Part shown: positions 24,074 to 35,100 of the stretch, one piece after another
How positions within the stretch are numbered: the first letter of the stretch is position 1
Layout: every line of letters begins with the position of its first letter
From: Acholoe squamosa
Lineage: Eukaryota; Annelida; Polychaeta; Phyllodocida; Polynoidae
Assembly: GCA_949317995.1 (NCBI GenBank)
Contig: OX439044.1
Coordinates: 30,948,733-31,012,732 of the forward strand
Reading direction: 5' to 3'
DNA: 64,000 nt
Notes under the pieces: generated by a model
What the model saw: only the letters and a program-made list of their open reading frames with translations
Told to the model about the DNA's origin: nothing
Databases searched by the model: none
Position numbers and translations under genes: made by a program

Positions 24074-24764
24074 ATGTTTTATTGTGTCGGGTCAGGGTAA
24101 ATAGATGAGTGGATATGTGAACATGATACTAACATTTACACATGTTTTGGTTTTTTTAAATGGGGAACGTTCATGAGACCTTAAAAAAGGGTTTGTTTCC
24201 AGTTACCCGACCGACCCTAGCAAAACAGGGCCGATCCTGGAATTCTTTTTTTTTTAGATTTTTTGGCAACTTTTAGGCATTTTCCCGCAATTTTCATATT
24301 TTTTTCATCAATTTTTCATGGAGTTTATCTAGGTCCTCATCTATTGGTATACAGTTCATAGCAGTCATTCATATCGTTTACATGTGCTTCACATTTCTTA
24401 TGTTTTTTCATATTTCTACTGTAAAACCATAGGATCCAACATGTCTGTCCATACATTTCTATACAAAATCCCCCCCCCCCAAAAAAAAAAAATCCGACCT
24501 ACCGACCCTAGATATTTGAGGCATGTAACTGGAAACACAGCTTTATTTTTTTTTTGCCTGAGGGGTGTCACCGTTTCGGATCAAATCAAGCAATTTCTCA
24601 CTGTTTTATTGTGTCTAGTCATATCAGGATAATAGATGAGTTGACAAGTCATGATATGTGAACATGGTACTAACATTTACACATGGTTTTTAATAAAAGT
24701 TTTCAATGGGGAACGTTCTTGAGTGATGTCACCGTTTCGGGTCAACCCAAGCGATTTCTTACTG
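24074..24764. repeat. Tandem duplication of about 150 bp, first copy interrupted
   Basis: TGTTTTATTGTGTC, ACTAACATTTACACATG, TGGGGAACGTTC and GTCACCGTTTCGG appear in this order twice. The first set is at 24074-24602 and the second at 24602-24764. The second copy is continuous. The first carries a 381-bp insertion. Confidence 0.85.
24178..24558. mobile_element. 381-bp inverted-repeat insertion with 4-bp target duplication TGAG
   Basis: It is flanked by TGAG on both sides (24174-24177 and 24559-24562). The duplicate at 24708-24740 supplies the empty site (GAACGTTCTTGAGTGATGTC). The ends are A/T-rich, followed by the inverted pair GTTTCCAGTTAC / GTAACTGGAAAC. Inside, CCGACCGACCCTAG and CCGACCTACCGACCCTAG lie in direct orientation. 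There is no coding frame. Confidence 0.75.
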
Positions 24765-25283
24765 CTCACTTTCCCTTTTGTTGAAAATATTCCTAGAAAG
24801 GTTAGTCATAAAACCCTAGGACCCCCCCCCACCCCCCATGCAGGTGATCGATGCCATTTATAAAGGTTTGTCATATTGCCCGCGCTCTACGACCTCTTTC
24901 CACTAGTACAGGCAAAACATGTTTTTCTTCCTCTAAATCTTTTTGTATCAAAATTACAGTAGACCATTGAATTTATACATTTAGGTTCGGGAATGGATGT
25001 CCACGAAGTGTCATCACTGGTCTCTATGTATGATACACATGTATGTGAGGGTAATCAGTAATGTAGCATTGTGCAGCTAGGGGGCGACACCACTCCCTGT
25101 TCAACTCGAGGGCAAGCATTATAACCAATCATCATGTTTCTATCGTCACATTTCAGGAATTGGTGCAGATGTTTGACTGGAGAGATCTTTTTTCCATGTT
25201 TTTTTTTTCCTAGAATGAAAACTTTCTAATGTCTAAAACCTCGAAGGGTGGATTCATCGGAGAAAGGCATGCTGTTGTTGTTA

Positions 25284-25604
25284 GGGAGTGATCATTTTTT
25301 AACAACAGGGGGGGGCTGGTGGGTTTGCGCGCGGACGCGCGAAAAAAATTTCGACCCCCCCCTCTCGAGGGGGTAAAATCTTTTCGACCCCCCCCCATAA
25401 GGGACAAAAATCGCGCGCGAACGTCCCCTTTTAGCCTATAGTAACGCGCGGGGTTTTCCACTGAAAACAGGTGAAATTATTTTGACCCCCCCCATCAGAG
25501 GTATTGAAAAAATTCTGACCCCCCCCGGTCAAGGGGTTGAAAAAATTCTGACCCCCCCCTCAAACCCACCGGCCCCCCCCTGTTGTTAAAAAATGATCAC
25601 TCCC
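25284..25604. mobile_element. Harbinger-like MITE, TTA target duplication
   Basis: GGGAGTGATCATTTTTTAAC plus AACAGGGGGGGG begins the element. The right end is the inverted copy (CCCCCCCCTGTTGTTAAAAA then ATGATCACTCCC). The arms are about 43 bp with one or two differences, extending to GGTGGGTTT. TTA occurs at 25281-25283 and 25605-25607. A 3-bp TTA/TAA duplication with G-rich ends fits PIF/Harbinger. The interior alternates GACCCCCCC blocks with CGCGCG stretches and has no transposase. Confidence 0.8.
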
Positions 25605-25820
25605 TTATTATTCGTTTTAACATTTATATCAAGCGATGCTCATCAGCAACATATCCCTCGTTCTTTGATGAAAAATTATAGAAAACTAACTGGGACATGT
25701 GTCAATACTACTATGGGCGAGAATGGCGATTTCATATGAGTACTGCGTGAATTTTGCCACACAATGCGCACTGCGGCATGTTCTCATCAGCTCTTATAAT
25801 GCTCATCGATATACTTTTTC

Positions 25821-25967
25821 CAGGGTCGGATGCAGGATTTTGAAAAGGGGGGCGCGCCCCTCATTTAGCCCCTAATTTTGGCTAAATTTTAGGGTTGGGT
25901 GTACTCTTAGGTACAGGGAAACAAAGGGGGTGGGGCGCCCCCGCGCCCCCCTCTAAATCCGCCACTG
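25821..25967. mobile_element. Small MITE, CAGGGTCGGAT / ATCCGCCACTG ends
   Basis: The right end inverts to CAGTGGCGGATTTAGAGGGG. The left reads CAGGGTCGGATGCAGGATTT and then GGGGGG. TTTTC flanks both sides (25816-25820 and 25968-25972), a 5-bp duplication. The inside is G/C homopolymer-rich. Confidence 0.6.
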
Positions 25968-26849
25968 TTTTCATGGTCAAGCTCGGATGAACCCAATGTT
26001 GCAAGGCAGTAATAGAAGCAGCTGCAATTGGTGGTTTGGGAGAGGGGTAACAAAATACTGGCAGGCATTCATCAGTGACAGGCTAAATGATATGGTTTGA
26101 GGATAACCTGAGGGAATGATCTGTTTGAAATTATCGATAACCATGGGGAATCGCCTACAGCGTGTTATCTCTTGTTTGGATTACAACTCTTTAGAAAAAG
26201 CTCAACCATTTTATTATCATCAGAGATCATTTTGAAATATTAATGTCGCAACAACAACCACAGACGGTGGTCTGCATTGATAACAGTCCCCCACGTTAGT
26301 CTAGAGTTTCAAATAGATGTCCAGCGCAAAATTAACATGCTTTGTTCAAACTATGGTCATGCTCTTCAATATCCTGATTTTTCTGGGTCCCTTTTCTCTT
26401 CGTTTATATTTGTTCTTGGTTCTCCAGCCGAAAATGGTAACCCTGAACATTAGGTCTATTAGAATGTAATTTTAAATTACATGAACAGTGTGTTTCAAAT
26501 TAAATTATCAGACTGGAAATATCAAGAAGGTTTTATAATCACATTTACTGTTATGTATCTTTCTCTCAAACCCCGGGCCTTAAACGCAGACCTGCTTTCA
26601 AAACAATCCATGCAAAAACAGATGAACCTGTTGTGACCTTTATCTAGAGTAATACACATTTTCGATTAGATCAGGCATGAACACGCTCCATCTTTCACTC
26701 TAATTATCCGCTGTCAAAACTGGAGCTACCCATGAATGTCCATGGCAGTCCTGAGTTGACCTATTCTTAATTTGTGTCAGGGTTTAATTGATCAAATATT
26801 CCTGATATAGAGAGTGCATATTATGCTGACGGTGTCTCTAATCCGGCCA
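25968..26849. other. Unique-looking sequence, nothing recognised
   Basis: No gene, array or inverted-repeat element was found. Confidence 0.4.
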
Positions 26850-28598
26850 CCCCACCATTAGTCAATACAGGTAGTGTGTTACACAGAAATGGTGCCTCCC
26901 CACCATCAGTCAATACAGGTAGTGTGTTACACAGAAATGGTGCCTCCCCACCATCAGTCAATACAGGTAGTGTGTTACACAGAAATGGTGCCTCCAAACC
27001 ATTAGTCAATACAGGTAGTGTGTTACACAGAAATGGTGCCTCCAAACCATTAGTCAATACAGGTAGTGTGTTACACAGAAATGGTGCCTCCCCACCATCA
27101 GTCAATACAGGTAGTGTGTTACACAGAAATGGTGCCTCCAAACCATCAGTCAATACAGGTAGTGTGTTACACAGAAATGGTGCCTCCAAACCATTAGTCA
27201 ATACAGGTAGTGTGTTACACAGAAATGGTGCCTCCAAACCATCAGTCAATACAGGTAGTGTGTTACACAGAAATGGTGCCTCCAAACCATTAGTCAATAC
27301 AGGTAGTGTGTTACACAGAAATGGTGCCTCCCCACCATCAGTCAATACAGGTAGTGTGTTACACAGAAATGGTGCCTCCCCACCATCAGTCAATACAGGT
27401 AGTGTGTTACACAGAAATGGTGCCTCCGAACCATTAGTCAATACAGGTAATGTGTTACACAGAAATGGTGCCTCCAAACCATTAGTCAATACAGGTAGTG
27501 TGTTACACAGAAATGGTGCCTCCAACCCATTAGTCAATACAGGTAGTGTGTTACACAGAAATGGTGCCTCCCCACCATCAGTCAATGCAGATAGTGTGTT
27601 ACAAAGAAATGGTGCCTCCAAACCATTAGTCAATACAGGTAGTGTGTTACACAGAAATGGTGCCTCCCCACCATCAGTCAATACAGGTAGTGTGTTACAC
27701 AGAAATGGTGCCTCCAAACCATCAGCTAATACAGGTAGTGTGTTACACAGAAATGGTGCCTCCCCACCATCAGTCAATACAGGTAGTGTGTTACACAGAA
27801 ATGGTGCCTCCCCACCATCAGTCAATACAGGTAGTGTGTTACACAGAAATGGTGCCTCCAAACCATCAGTCAATACAGGTAGTGTGTTACACAGAAATGG
27901 TGCCTCCAAACCATCAGTCAATACAGGTAGTGTGTTACACAGAAATGGTGCCTCCAAACCATTAGTCAATACAGGTAGTGTGTTACACAGAAATGGTGCC
28001 TCCAAACCATTAGTCAATACAGGTAGTGTGTTACACAGAAATGGTGCCTCCCCACCATCAGTCAATACAGGTAGTGTGTTACACAGAAATGGTGCCTCCC
28101 CGCCATCAGTCAATACAGGTAGTGTGTTACACAGAAATGGTGCCTCCAAACCATTAGTCAATACAGGTAATGTGTTACACAGAAATGGTGCCTCCAAACC
28201 ATTAGTCAATACAGGTAGTGTGTTACACAGAAATGGTGCCTCCAAACCATTAGTCAATACAGGTAGTGTGTTACACAGAAATGGTGCCTCCCCACCATCA
28301 GTCAATGCAGATAGTGTGTTACAAAGAAATGGTGCCTCCAAACCATTAGTCAATACAGGTAGTGTGTTACACAGAAATGGTGCCTCCCCACCATCAGTCA
28401 ATACAGGTAGTGTGTTACACAGAAATGGTGCCTCCAAACCATCAGCTTATACAGGTAGTGTGTTACACAGAAATGGTGCCTCCCCACCATCAGTCAATAC
28501 AGGTAGTGTGTTACACAGAAATGGTGCCTCCAAACCATTAGTCAATACAGGTAGTGTGTTACACAGAAATGGTGCCTCCCCACCATCAGTCAATACAG
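26850..28598. repeat. 48-bp minisatellite, about 36 units, with 720-bp higher-order repeat
   Basis: The unit is CCATCAGTCAATACAGGTAG + TGTGTTACACAGAAATGG + TGCCTCCCCA. The main variants differ at the start (CCACCATCAGT, AAACCATTAGT, AAACCATCAGT). Diagnostic variants recur exactly 720 bp (15 units) apart: AATGCAGATAG with ACAAAG at 27586 and 28306, GGTAATGTG at 27447 and 28167, and CAGCTAATAC/CAGCTTATAC at about 27724 and 28444. Because 48 is a multiple of three, both strands stay open (802 and 538 codons). These are repeat artefacts. Confidence 0.98.
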
Positions 28599-28732
28599 CA
28601 GGGATGCCACTCACTGATCCCCAGAAATTCGGAAATCCTCCTAATCTTTTTCAGTTTACAATAGGAAATACCTATAGGAATGAAAGCCAAAAATTCGGAA
28701 TTCCTAAAAAGTTAGGAAAAGTGGCATCTCTG
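28599..28732. mobile_element. MITE family A (CAGGGATGCCAC), copy in the 48-bp array
   Basis: This 134-bp element has ends CAGGGATGCCAC and GTGGCATCTCTG. It is flanked by ATACAG on both sides (28593-28598 and 28733-28738), which is part of the 48-bp unit. Three other good copies lie at 40605, 41313 and 49230. Confidence 0.92.
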
Positions 28733-29300
28733 ATACAGGTAGTGTGTTACACAGAAATGGTGCCTCCCCACCATCAGTCAATACAGGTAGTGTTACACAG
28801 AAATGGTGGGGGTGTGGATGGGGGTCCCCCATGTCACATGTCGATTTTAAAAAACGGCCATGTCCCCATGTCAATTTTAAGAAATGGTCATGTCACCATG
28901 TCGATTTTAAGAAATTGTCCATGTCACCATGTCAATTTTAAGAAATTGTTCATGTCCCATGTCACTAAGCCTAAAATAGCCCATGTTGCCATGTCAATTT
29001 TAGTGGTCCACACCCATAATGGTGCCTCCCCACCATCAGTCAATACAGGTAGTGTGTTACACAGAAATGGTGCCTCCAAACCATCAGTCAATACAGGTAG
29101 TGTGTTACACAGAAATGGTGCCTCCCCACCATCAGTCAATGCAGATACATATAGTGTGTTACACAGCAATGCTGTCTTCATAAGATCAGTCAATACATGC
29201 AGTGTGGTACACAGAAATGCTGTCTCTCTACGATCTGTCAATACAGGTAGTGTGTTACACAGCAATGCCGTTTCCCTAAGATAAGTCAATACAGGCAGTG
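28733..29300. repeat. Continuation of the 48-bp array with an embedded 31-bp array
   Basis: 48-bp units resume at 28733-28810 and at 29020-29300, decaying to about 29370. Between them, 28830-29010 holds five to six units of about 31 bp (CATGTCAATTTTAAGAAATG + GTCATGTCAC) that share nothing obvious with the 48-bp unit. Confidence 0.9.
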
Positions 29301-30587
29301 TATTGACACAGAAATGGCGTCTCCCCCACTAACACAGAAATGGTGTGTCATTGCTGTCAGTGTATGATACAGCAATGTGTTTCCTGATAATTAATTAATG
29401 ACATCAACAAGTATGTAGGTTCTTCTTTTTTCATGCATCAGACAGTTCTGTTATCAATGAGGAAAGCCACCTCCTCGCCGAAGGAATTAACTATACGCTT
29501 TTCTATGGGTGAATGCTGACTCCCAGTTCACTTTTGAATGGACGAAAAAAACACAACAGATAACATTCTAAAAAGAACTATGGAGTAAAACGGGATACTG
29601 TGGCCTGTGGCGAAAACGGAAAAAAGGAAGAAATAGAAACAAAGGCAAGGCGAGCTCAGTCAGGAAGGAAGCGAGACACAAAACGTCCATGATAGGATAA
29701 AAACCAAAAACCAACTCGCATTTTAAAAGGGAAGCCCGGGAAATGGTAATACACATAGCCAAAGCTATGACAGAACTGATTTGGCAGGCGAGGTCCTGCA
29801 ACAATGGATGAAATGTTTCCTGCCCCCGGGTGATCGCAGTCTCCGGGGAATGATTCTGAGTCTGGAGAGAAGAACCGATCATCTTCTGCCTTCTGTTTCT
29901 ATTTAAATATGAATCCATCCACATTTATAGTGGCACATATTCTAGACATGCCTCTACAGACAACCCGAAGCCACATCCCTGAAATATTCACGAGGGAGAA
30001 CATTTCATCGGACAGGGCTGAGCAGACGACAAAAAGAATCACAATGGCGCCGAATATATAGCAGACGCCCGGGAGCAGACGTGCATAGCAGACAGGGTCT
30101 CTGGAGACGTCATCGAATCTACTACTATCATCTCATTTTAGAACATGTATACATGAATTACAGTTGTGTAACAGGCTTAATGATTTAGCCTGCTGCCGCG
30201 ACACTCTCTATACAGATATATTGGTTCTCAATGCTGTGTAGGAGTATACAACACGCTACCATAGTTCTGCTTGAAGAGTGCCGGCATGACATGACCAAAA
30301 CGTACCGTATACTAATGACTGCACGCCGACGTCATTAGTAAATCATGATTGCCTTGCGTCTGAGGGATTTCTGACCAGCGTACAGAACGCCTTGGTCTAT
30401 TATAGTTATCTCCTGAACAACCCTTAAATCAAAAAGGAGCTGCACAACATGGCTTCCCTTTAAAAGACACATTGTGAGATGTATCATCTAAAATTTCAAA
30501 GGAACAATAATTATCTCAGGAAAAGCTTTAGTGAGAGATGAGCATCGTCACATCGTCATAACAAGGGGACCATGGATTATACAGCAC
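29301..30587. other. Unique sequence with a GC-raised island
   Basis: Bases about 29540-30110 are repeat-free and richer in G+C and CpG than the surroundings (for example CCCGGGAAATGG, GCAGACGCCCGGGAGCAGAC). The minus-strand frame at 29924-29568 has no recognisable domain. A conserved non-coding or regulatory element is a possible reading. Confidence 0.3.
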
Positions 30588-31487
30588 TTCTATTGGTTCA
30601 ACCTTAGTACATTTATGCCCTTCTATTTGGTTCAACCTTAGTACATTTATGCCCTTCTATTGGTTCAACCTTAGTACATTTATGCCCTTCTATTGGTTCA
30701 ACCTTAGTACATTTATGCCCTTCTATTGGTTCAACCTTAGTACATTTATGCCCTTCTATTGGTTCAACCTTAGTACATTTATGCCCTTCTATTTGGTTCA
30801 ACCTTAGTACATTTATGCCCTTCTATTTGGTTCAACCTTAGTACATTTATGCCCTTCTATTGGTTCAACCTTAGTACATTTATGCCCTTCTATTGGTTCA
30901 ACCTTAGTACATTTATGCCCTTCTATTTGGTTCAACCTTAGTACATTTATGCCCTTCTATTGGTTCAACCTTAGTACATTTATGCCCTTCTATTGGTTCA
31001 ACCTTAGTACATTTATGCCCTTCTATTTGGTTCAACCTTAGTACATTCATGCCCTTCTATTTGGTTCAACCTTAGTACATTTATGCCCTTCTATTGGTTC
31101 AACCTTAGTACATTTATGCCCTTCTATTGGTTCAACCTTAGTACATTTATGCCCTTCTATTTGGTTCAACCTTAGTACATTTATGCCCTTCTATTGGTTC
31201 AACCTTAGTACATTTATGCCCTTCTATTTGGTTCAACCTTAGTACTTTTATGCCCTTCTATTTGGTTCAACCTTAGTACTTTTATGCCCTTTTGTTGGTT
31301 CAACCTTAGTACATTTATGCCCTTCTATTTGGTTCAACCTCAGTACATTTATGCCCTTCTATTGGTTCAACCTTAGTACATTTATGCCATTTTATTTGGT
31401 CAACCTTAGTACATTTATGCCCTTCTATTGGTTCAACCTTAGTACATTTATGCCCTTCTATTTGGTTCAACCTTAGTACATTTATGT
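30588..31487. repeat. 33/34-bp minisatellite, about 27 units
   Basis: The unit is GGTTCAACCTTAGTACATTT + ATGCCCTTCTATT with an optional extra T. The 33- and 34-bp versions are interspersed, so the EGHKCTKVEPI frames on the minus strand break repeatedly and are not coding. Late units have point variants (GTACTTTT, CCTTTTGTTGG). Confidence 0.97.
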
Positions 31488-31551
31488 CATATTGATGTCT
31501 GTCAATACTTTCACCAGTTCCAGCTGGGGGGCTTACCGGTAAAATGCACAA

Positions 31552-31629
31552 ATATGTGGATCAACACGGTAAAAGGTATGCCCGCGAGGGGGTGCGTGGG
31601 CATACCTTTTACCGTGTTGATCCACATAT
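31552..31629. repeat. Perfect 32-bp-stem palindrome with 14-bp loop
   Basis: 31552-31583 (ATATGTGGATCAACACGG, then TAAAAGGTATGCCC) is the exact reverse complement of 31598-31629. The loop is GCGAGGGGGTGCGT. The terminal TA steps allow a TA target duplication, so a very young foldback MITE is likely. A hairpin-RNA precursor is the alternative. Confidence 0.9.
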
Positions 31630-31790
31630 ATCAAAACGACGGCAAAATTCTTTCATTGCATCCCTGTGTTAGCCGAAGTCGTGCGACGATTTTATGTGAA
31701 AACTCATCAGATTTACATCAAAAGAACGTGTCATCTTGATGGATTATGCTAACAGGGACGTATCAAGTAAAAGCATGAGCACTTTGCTAT

Positions 31791-32042
31791 CTAAATTGTT
31801 TTATAATGGAAGTTTCCACACTTAGATGGCTTCAGCTTAAAATATAGGGAGTATCTGATAGCCTTTTGGGGAGGAACAGGTCGGGGTACGTCCCAGAGGA
31901 CGTCTTGGGTAGGCATGAACTGTGCCAGCTTCATTGAGGTGACGTATACGTCATCCATCATGTACTGCGAGTTAACAACGTTAGGGGGCGCGAGTGTCGA
32001 AGCCACAGTGTGAAAAGAACCCAGAGAATTAACACTTGCCAT
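31791..32042 (-). other. Protein-like open frame of 83 codons, unassigned
   Basis: The frame begins MASVNSLGSFHTVASTLAPP and includes YMMDDVYVTSMKLAQFMPTQ and DVLWDVPRPVPPQKAIRYSL. Its composition is more protein-like than neighbouring frames and its G+C content is higher. No family was recognised and no convincing donor site follows the frame. It could be a decayed transposon ORF, an exon of an unknown gene, or chance. Confidence 0.2.
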
Positions 32043-32691
32043 ACTAAAACCCTGTGCGGTGTAGCTAAAACCCCTGTTAATGTTCCATGGAATCCCTGAT
32101 CACCACCGTAAAAACTATATTAATATTGGCCTACCGTAAAACACAATGACTGACAAAAAGCTTTACCATAAAGACCCTGATCACTATGCTGAAGAAAATG
32201 GGTTCACCTATTATATAGCATGGTTTCATTGAAATAGCTCTTCTAACTTGTTAGCTTTAAATCTATGAACTATGTGTACATCAAAATCAACCACCATCAA
32301 ACGAAGGATTGAATTATATAAGAGGAGTAAATCAAGATATCAATAACAAGTTACTCTCTGCATGATGTGGTTATCTAGATGACGAATTCTGTGCTTTACC
32401 AATGATTCACTCTCAAAATAACGATCCGCTGCTGGAGTCTACTACATACTCTGGGATTGCATGAGTATTGTGACAGGATCAGCTTGATACTACTCCTTCC
32501 CATGCCATACTCGGCTGAAACTCTCCATGTGCACATGGATTGAGTAATATCATCAGCCTGATTCTGAAAGGTTATTCAGACATGGTTCCATACTCAGTCT
32601 GAATCTAACTGAATACTACAGCAAAGCATGGGTCTAGCCCCTGCACTGATGTCAGAGATTATATCATATCCTAGCACCAACCACACCATGT

Positions 32692-32760
32692 GCCTCATTA
32701 GCTCAGGTCATAGGGCACTGGACTTTGCATCTGAAGGTGGCAAGTTCAAGTCCCATTGAG
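32692..32760 (+). repeat. tRNA-like sequence (SINE head or tRNA pseudogene)
   Basis: An A-box-like TTAGCTCAGGTCATAGGGC (32698) and a B-box-like AGTTCAAGTCC (32743) have normal tRNA spacing. CTCA/TGAG can form part of an acceptor stem. The anticodon and T stems contain mismatches, so a functional tRNA is unlikely. The downstream A/T-rich body fits a tRNA-derived SINE, but I found no target duplication. Confidence 0.5.
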
Positions 32761-34654
32761 AATTTTTGTAAAGATTGCTTATTTTGGTAATTCAATCTTG
32801 CTACAATGTGAGCATGGACATGTATTCATAATGGGTTTGTGAGAAAATTGTGTAAGCCCTATTAAGCCTCCCTCCCATACATTCCTGCACATACTGAATA
32901 TCCTTTCTATTATCCTCTCGTCCCTGTAACCATAATGTCTGAGAATATAATCTCATCTAGCCGCTGATGCATGAGTGCATCATGCCCATAAGTTGGCAAT
33001 GAAGTGCTGGTGAGGCATATGAGAGTATGGCAGTAGAGAGGGTACAGCTAGGTCATAAACAATCTAAAGTAGAGTGTCAGGTATTGCTGGAGTGTGCCTA
33101 CACACTAGGCTCACCCTGAGTATCAAAATATACTCATTTTGGCGACATTTGCCTGAGGCTTACATCAGGCTCACTGTGAGTATCAAAATTCTCTGTGTGT
33201 TGGTCAATGAACAACCATCGGGCTCGTTGGCATTACATCTATTTCTACCATAAAGCAGCATACGAACCCACACGTGGGGAACCACCCTATAGATATGACC
33301 CCTCCCCCCCCCCCGGTAAACCCTTGTAAACCCGGAAGCCCTTGTGACCCTTTATTGATTTCTGCCTTGTATTGCTGTATCAAGCCTGGAAGAAAAATCG
33401 ATGGTATCAAATATGAGCATTACGAGGTGTTTGTGATATGGAAGTAGAATATTCCCTGTGGGCTGAGTAAGGGTTGGATTCGGGTTATGGCTGAAGGGGT
33501 TGCATGGATGGAGAAAGAGGGGGGAAATCTATAACTAAGATTGCCCAGGTACCTGGCTTCTTATATGGCTAATGATTTGAACGTGTTTTCACAATGCCAA
33601 TACACTTTTCACACCAACCAACATGGGCCTTGATCCATATTATAACAAAGACATCTTCTACAATATCTACCTTAACTCGGTGCCGGCTCGTGATATAAAC
33701 CTCATTTTGTAACTATAATCTATGTGAACCCTCTTTAATATATCAATCATTCGTATTTATCATGCCGTGGCTCGTGTACGTTAGCACAAGTTGGGTACTT
33801 TGCTATACATCTGACTACTTCAAAATAGACCTAGATAGATAGTATGAACTGCATGCTTTGTCTACATCGCCCCACAAAATCATCACTAAACACTTGTTTA
33901 ATGTGTTATCTCTTGTGCCCAGAGATGTTATCGACACAAGTGATATGAGTGGGGTCACGTCCTAATGCAGTCTCCACAATGCATGAATACACGTGAAAAG
34001 GTATTAAAAACAAGGGTGACTAGAAATGTAACTATCAGTGCTAAACCCTTTCACAACCGCACAATATAATACACGACTATATCCTCGCCCATAATTCTCC
34101 ATGATGCAGGAGTTCAACCCTTGTGAGTTAGTTACTCGCCATAGGTACCGTCCAAACCCTACTGAATTAACAAAAGAACCTCTGTAAATGTTCAAATAGT
34201 GTTCTGGCAAATCACTCTTCAGTCCAGCATTGGACGCCATAGAGTACACACTAAGAGTCTCCAAAAGGGTAAATTCCAGACCAGGATGCAGTATAAATTA
34301 CTCTAAATTAGTCATGTTGTGTACACATGTCAATATGATATACTCGACTGTGTCTATATCTTGAGAGATGCAATATGATTATTTGGCTACTTTCTGAATG
34401 ACTCAGTAAATTATCACTCCATGATAGGAGATCTGCAGTAGTCCATGACACACAGGGTTGATAGAAGCATTATCACTAACATTTCTAGGAAACCACATAA
34501 AGAGTAACTGATGAAATGCTCTTGTTGAGTAGAAACCCTGGGGAATTTTCTGCAGTAGGGTCTTTTATTTTGTTGATATCCTTACATCACCATGCTGATC
34601 GTTTGCATTATTTTGGAATTAGAAGTCTGAATTAAGGCCTTCATTGAAATCATA

Positions 34655-34720
34655 AAAAGATGAGACTCACTAGCCAGGAAAAAAAGGCATTTATGGTGAA
34701 CCAGGAAAAGTAGCATCTTT
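34655..34720. mobile_element. Degenerate MITE family A remnant
   Basis: GACTCACTAGCCAGG and GGTGAACCAGGAAAAGTAGCATCTTTG resemble the two ends of the copy at 49230-49371, with the middle deleted. Confidence 0.4.
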
Positions 34721-35024
34721 GCCTACACACGCTACCGCAATGGGCACAGGACATTGATCAACCAGTTTTCAACATGTTCTGTACCCATGAAATAGTTCAT
34801 ATATGTTATTGTAATAGTCATATAGATCAGAGCTAAACCTTTGGCCACTCGTACTTCCGGTAGGGGATTTGTGGTCATATGATAGGGTAATGGTTCATTT
34901 GGTGATACAAAATGTGGTAATAAACCCAAAGTACAACTGACCGCATGCATGTTCATGTACATGTAGTGACACACAAGGCATGTGGACATCAAGCCCCTGT
35001 CCTCATAGCTCCCGATATAGCTAC

Positions 35025-35100
35025 ATGTGACACGATCTGCAAAAAGGGCCCTTAGTGCAGGGGGGAATAAGGGCCCCTTTCCCAGTACATGTCACACATA
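35025..35100. repeat. Small palindromic element with TGTGACACGATCTGC core, copy 1
   Basis: It contains TGTGACACGATCTGC, AAAAAGGGCCCTTAGTGC and GGGGGG, and ends in TGTCACACATA. AGCTAC occurs on both sides (35019-35024 and 35101-35106). A second copy with the same centre lies at about 52784-52868. Confidence 0.6.

Noticed and set aside
26876..29284. 802-codon plus-strand and 538-codon minus-strand open frames
   Set aside because: They are produced by a 48-bp repeat unit that is a multiple of three. They cross a MITE and an unrelated 31-bp array without any protein signature.
30588..31487. Regular repeats that could suggest a CRISPR array or a repeat protein (EGHKCTKVEPI)
   Set aside because: There are no unique spacers, since the units abut directly. 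The mix of 33- and 34-bp units breaks the frame, and the context is eukaryotic.
35025..35100. AGCTAC on both sides read as a 6-bp target duplication
   Set aside because: The hexamer is part of an imperfect palindrome (AGCT), and the second copy lacks an equivalent direct repeat. It is not counted with the CAG(G/A)G family.
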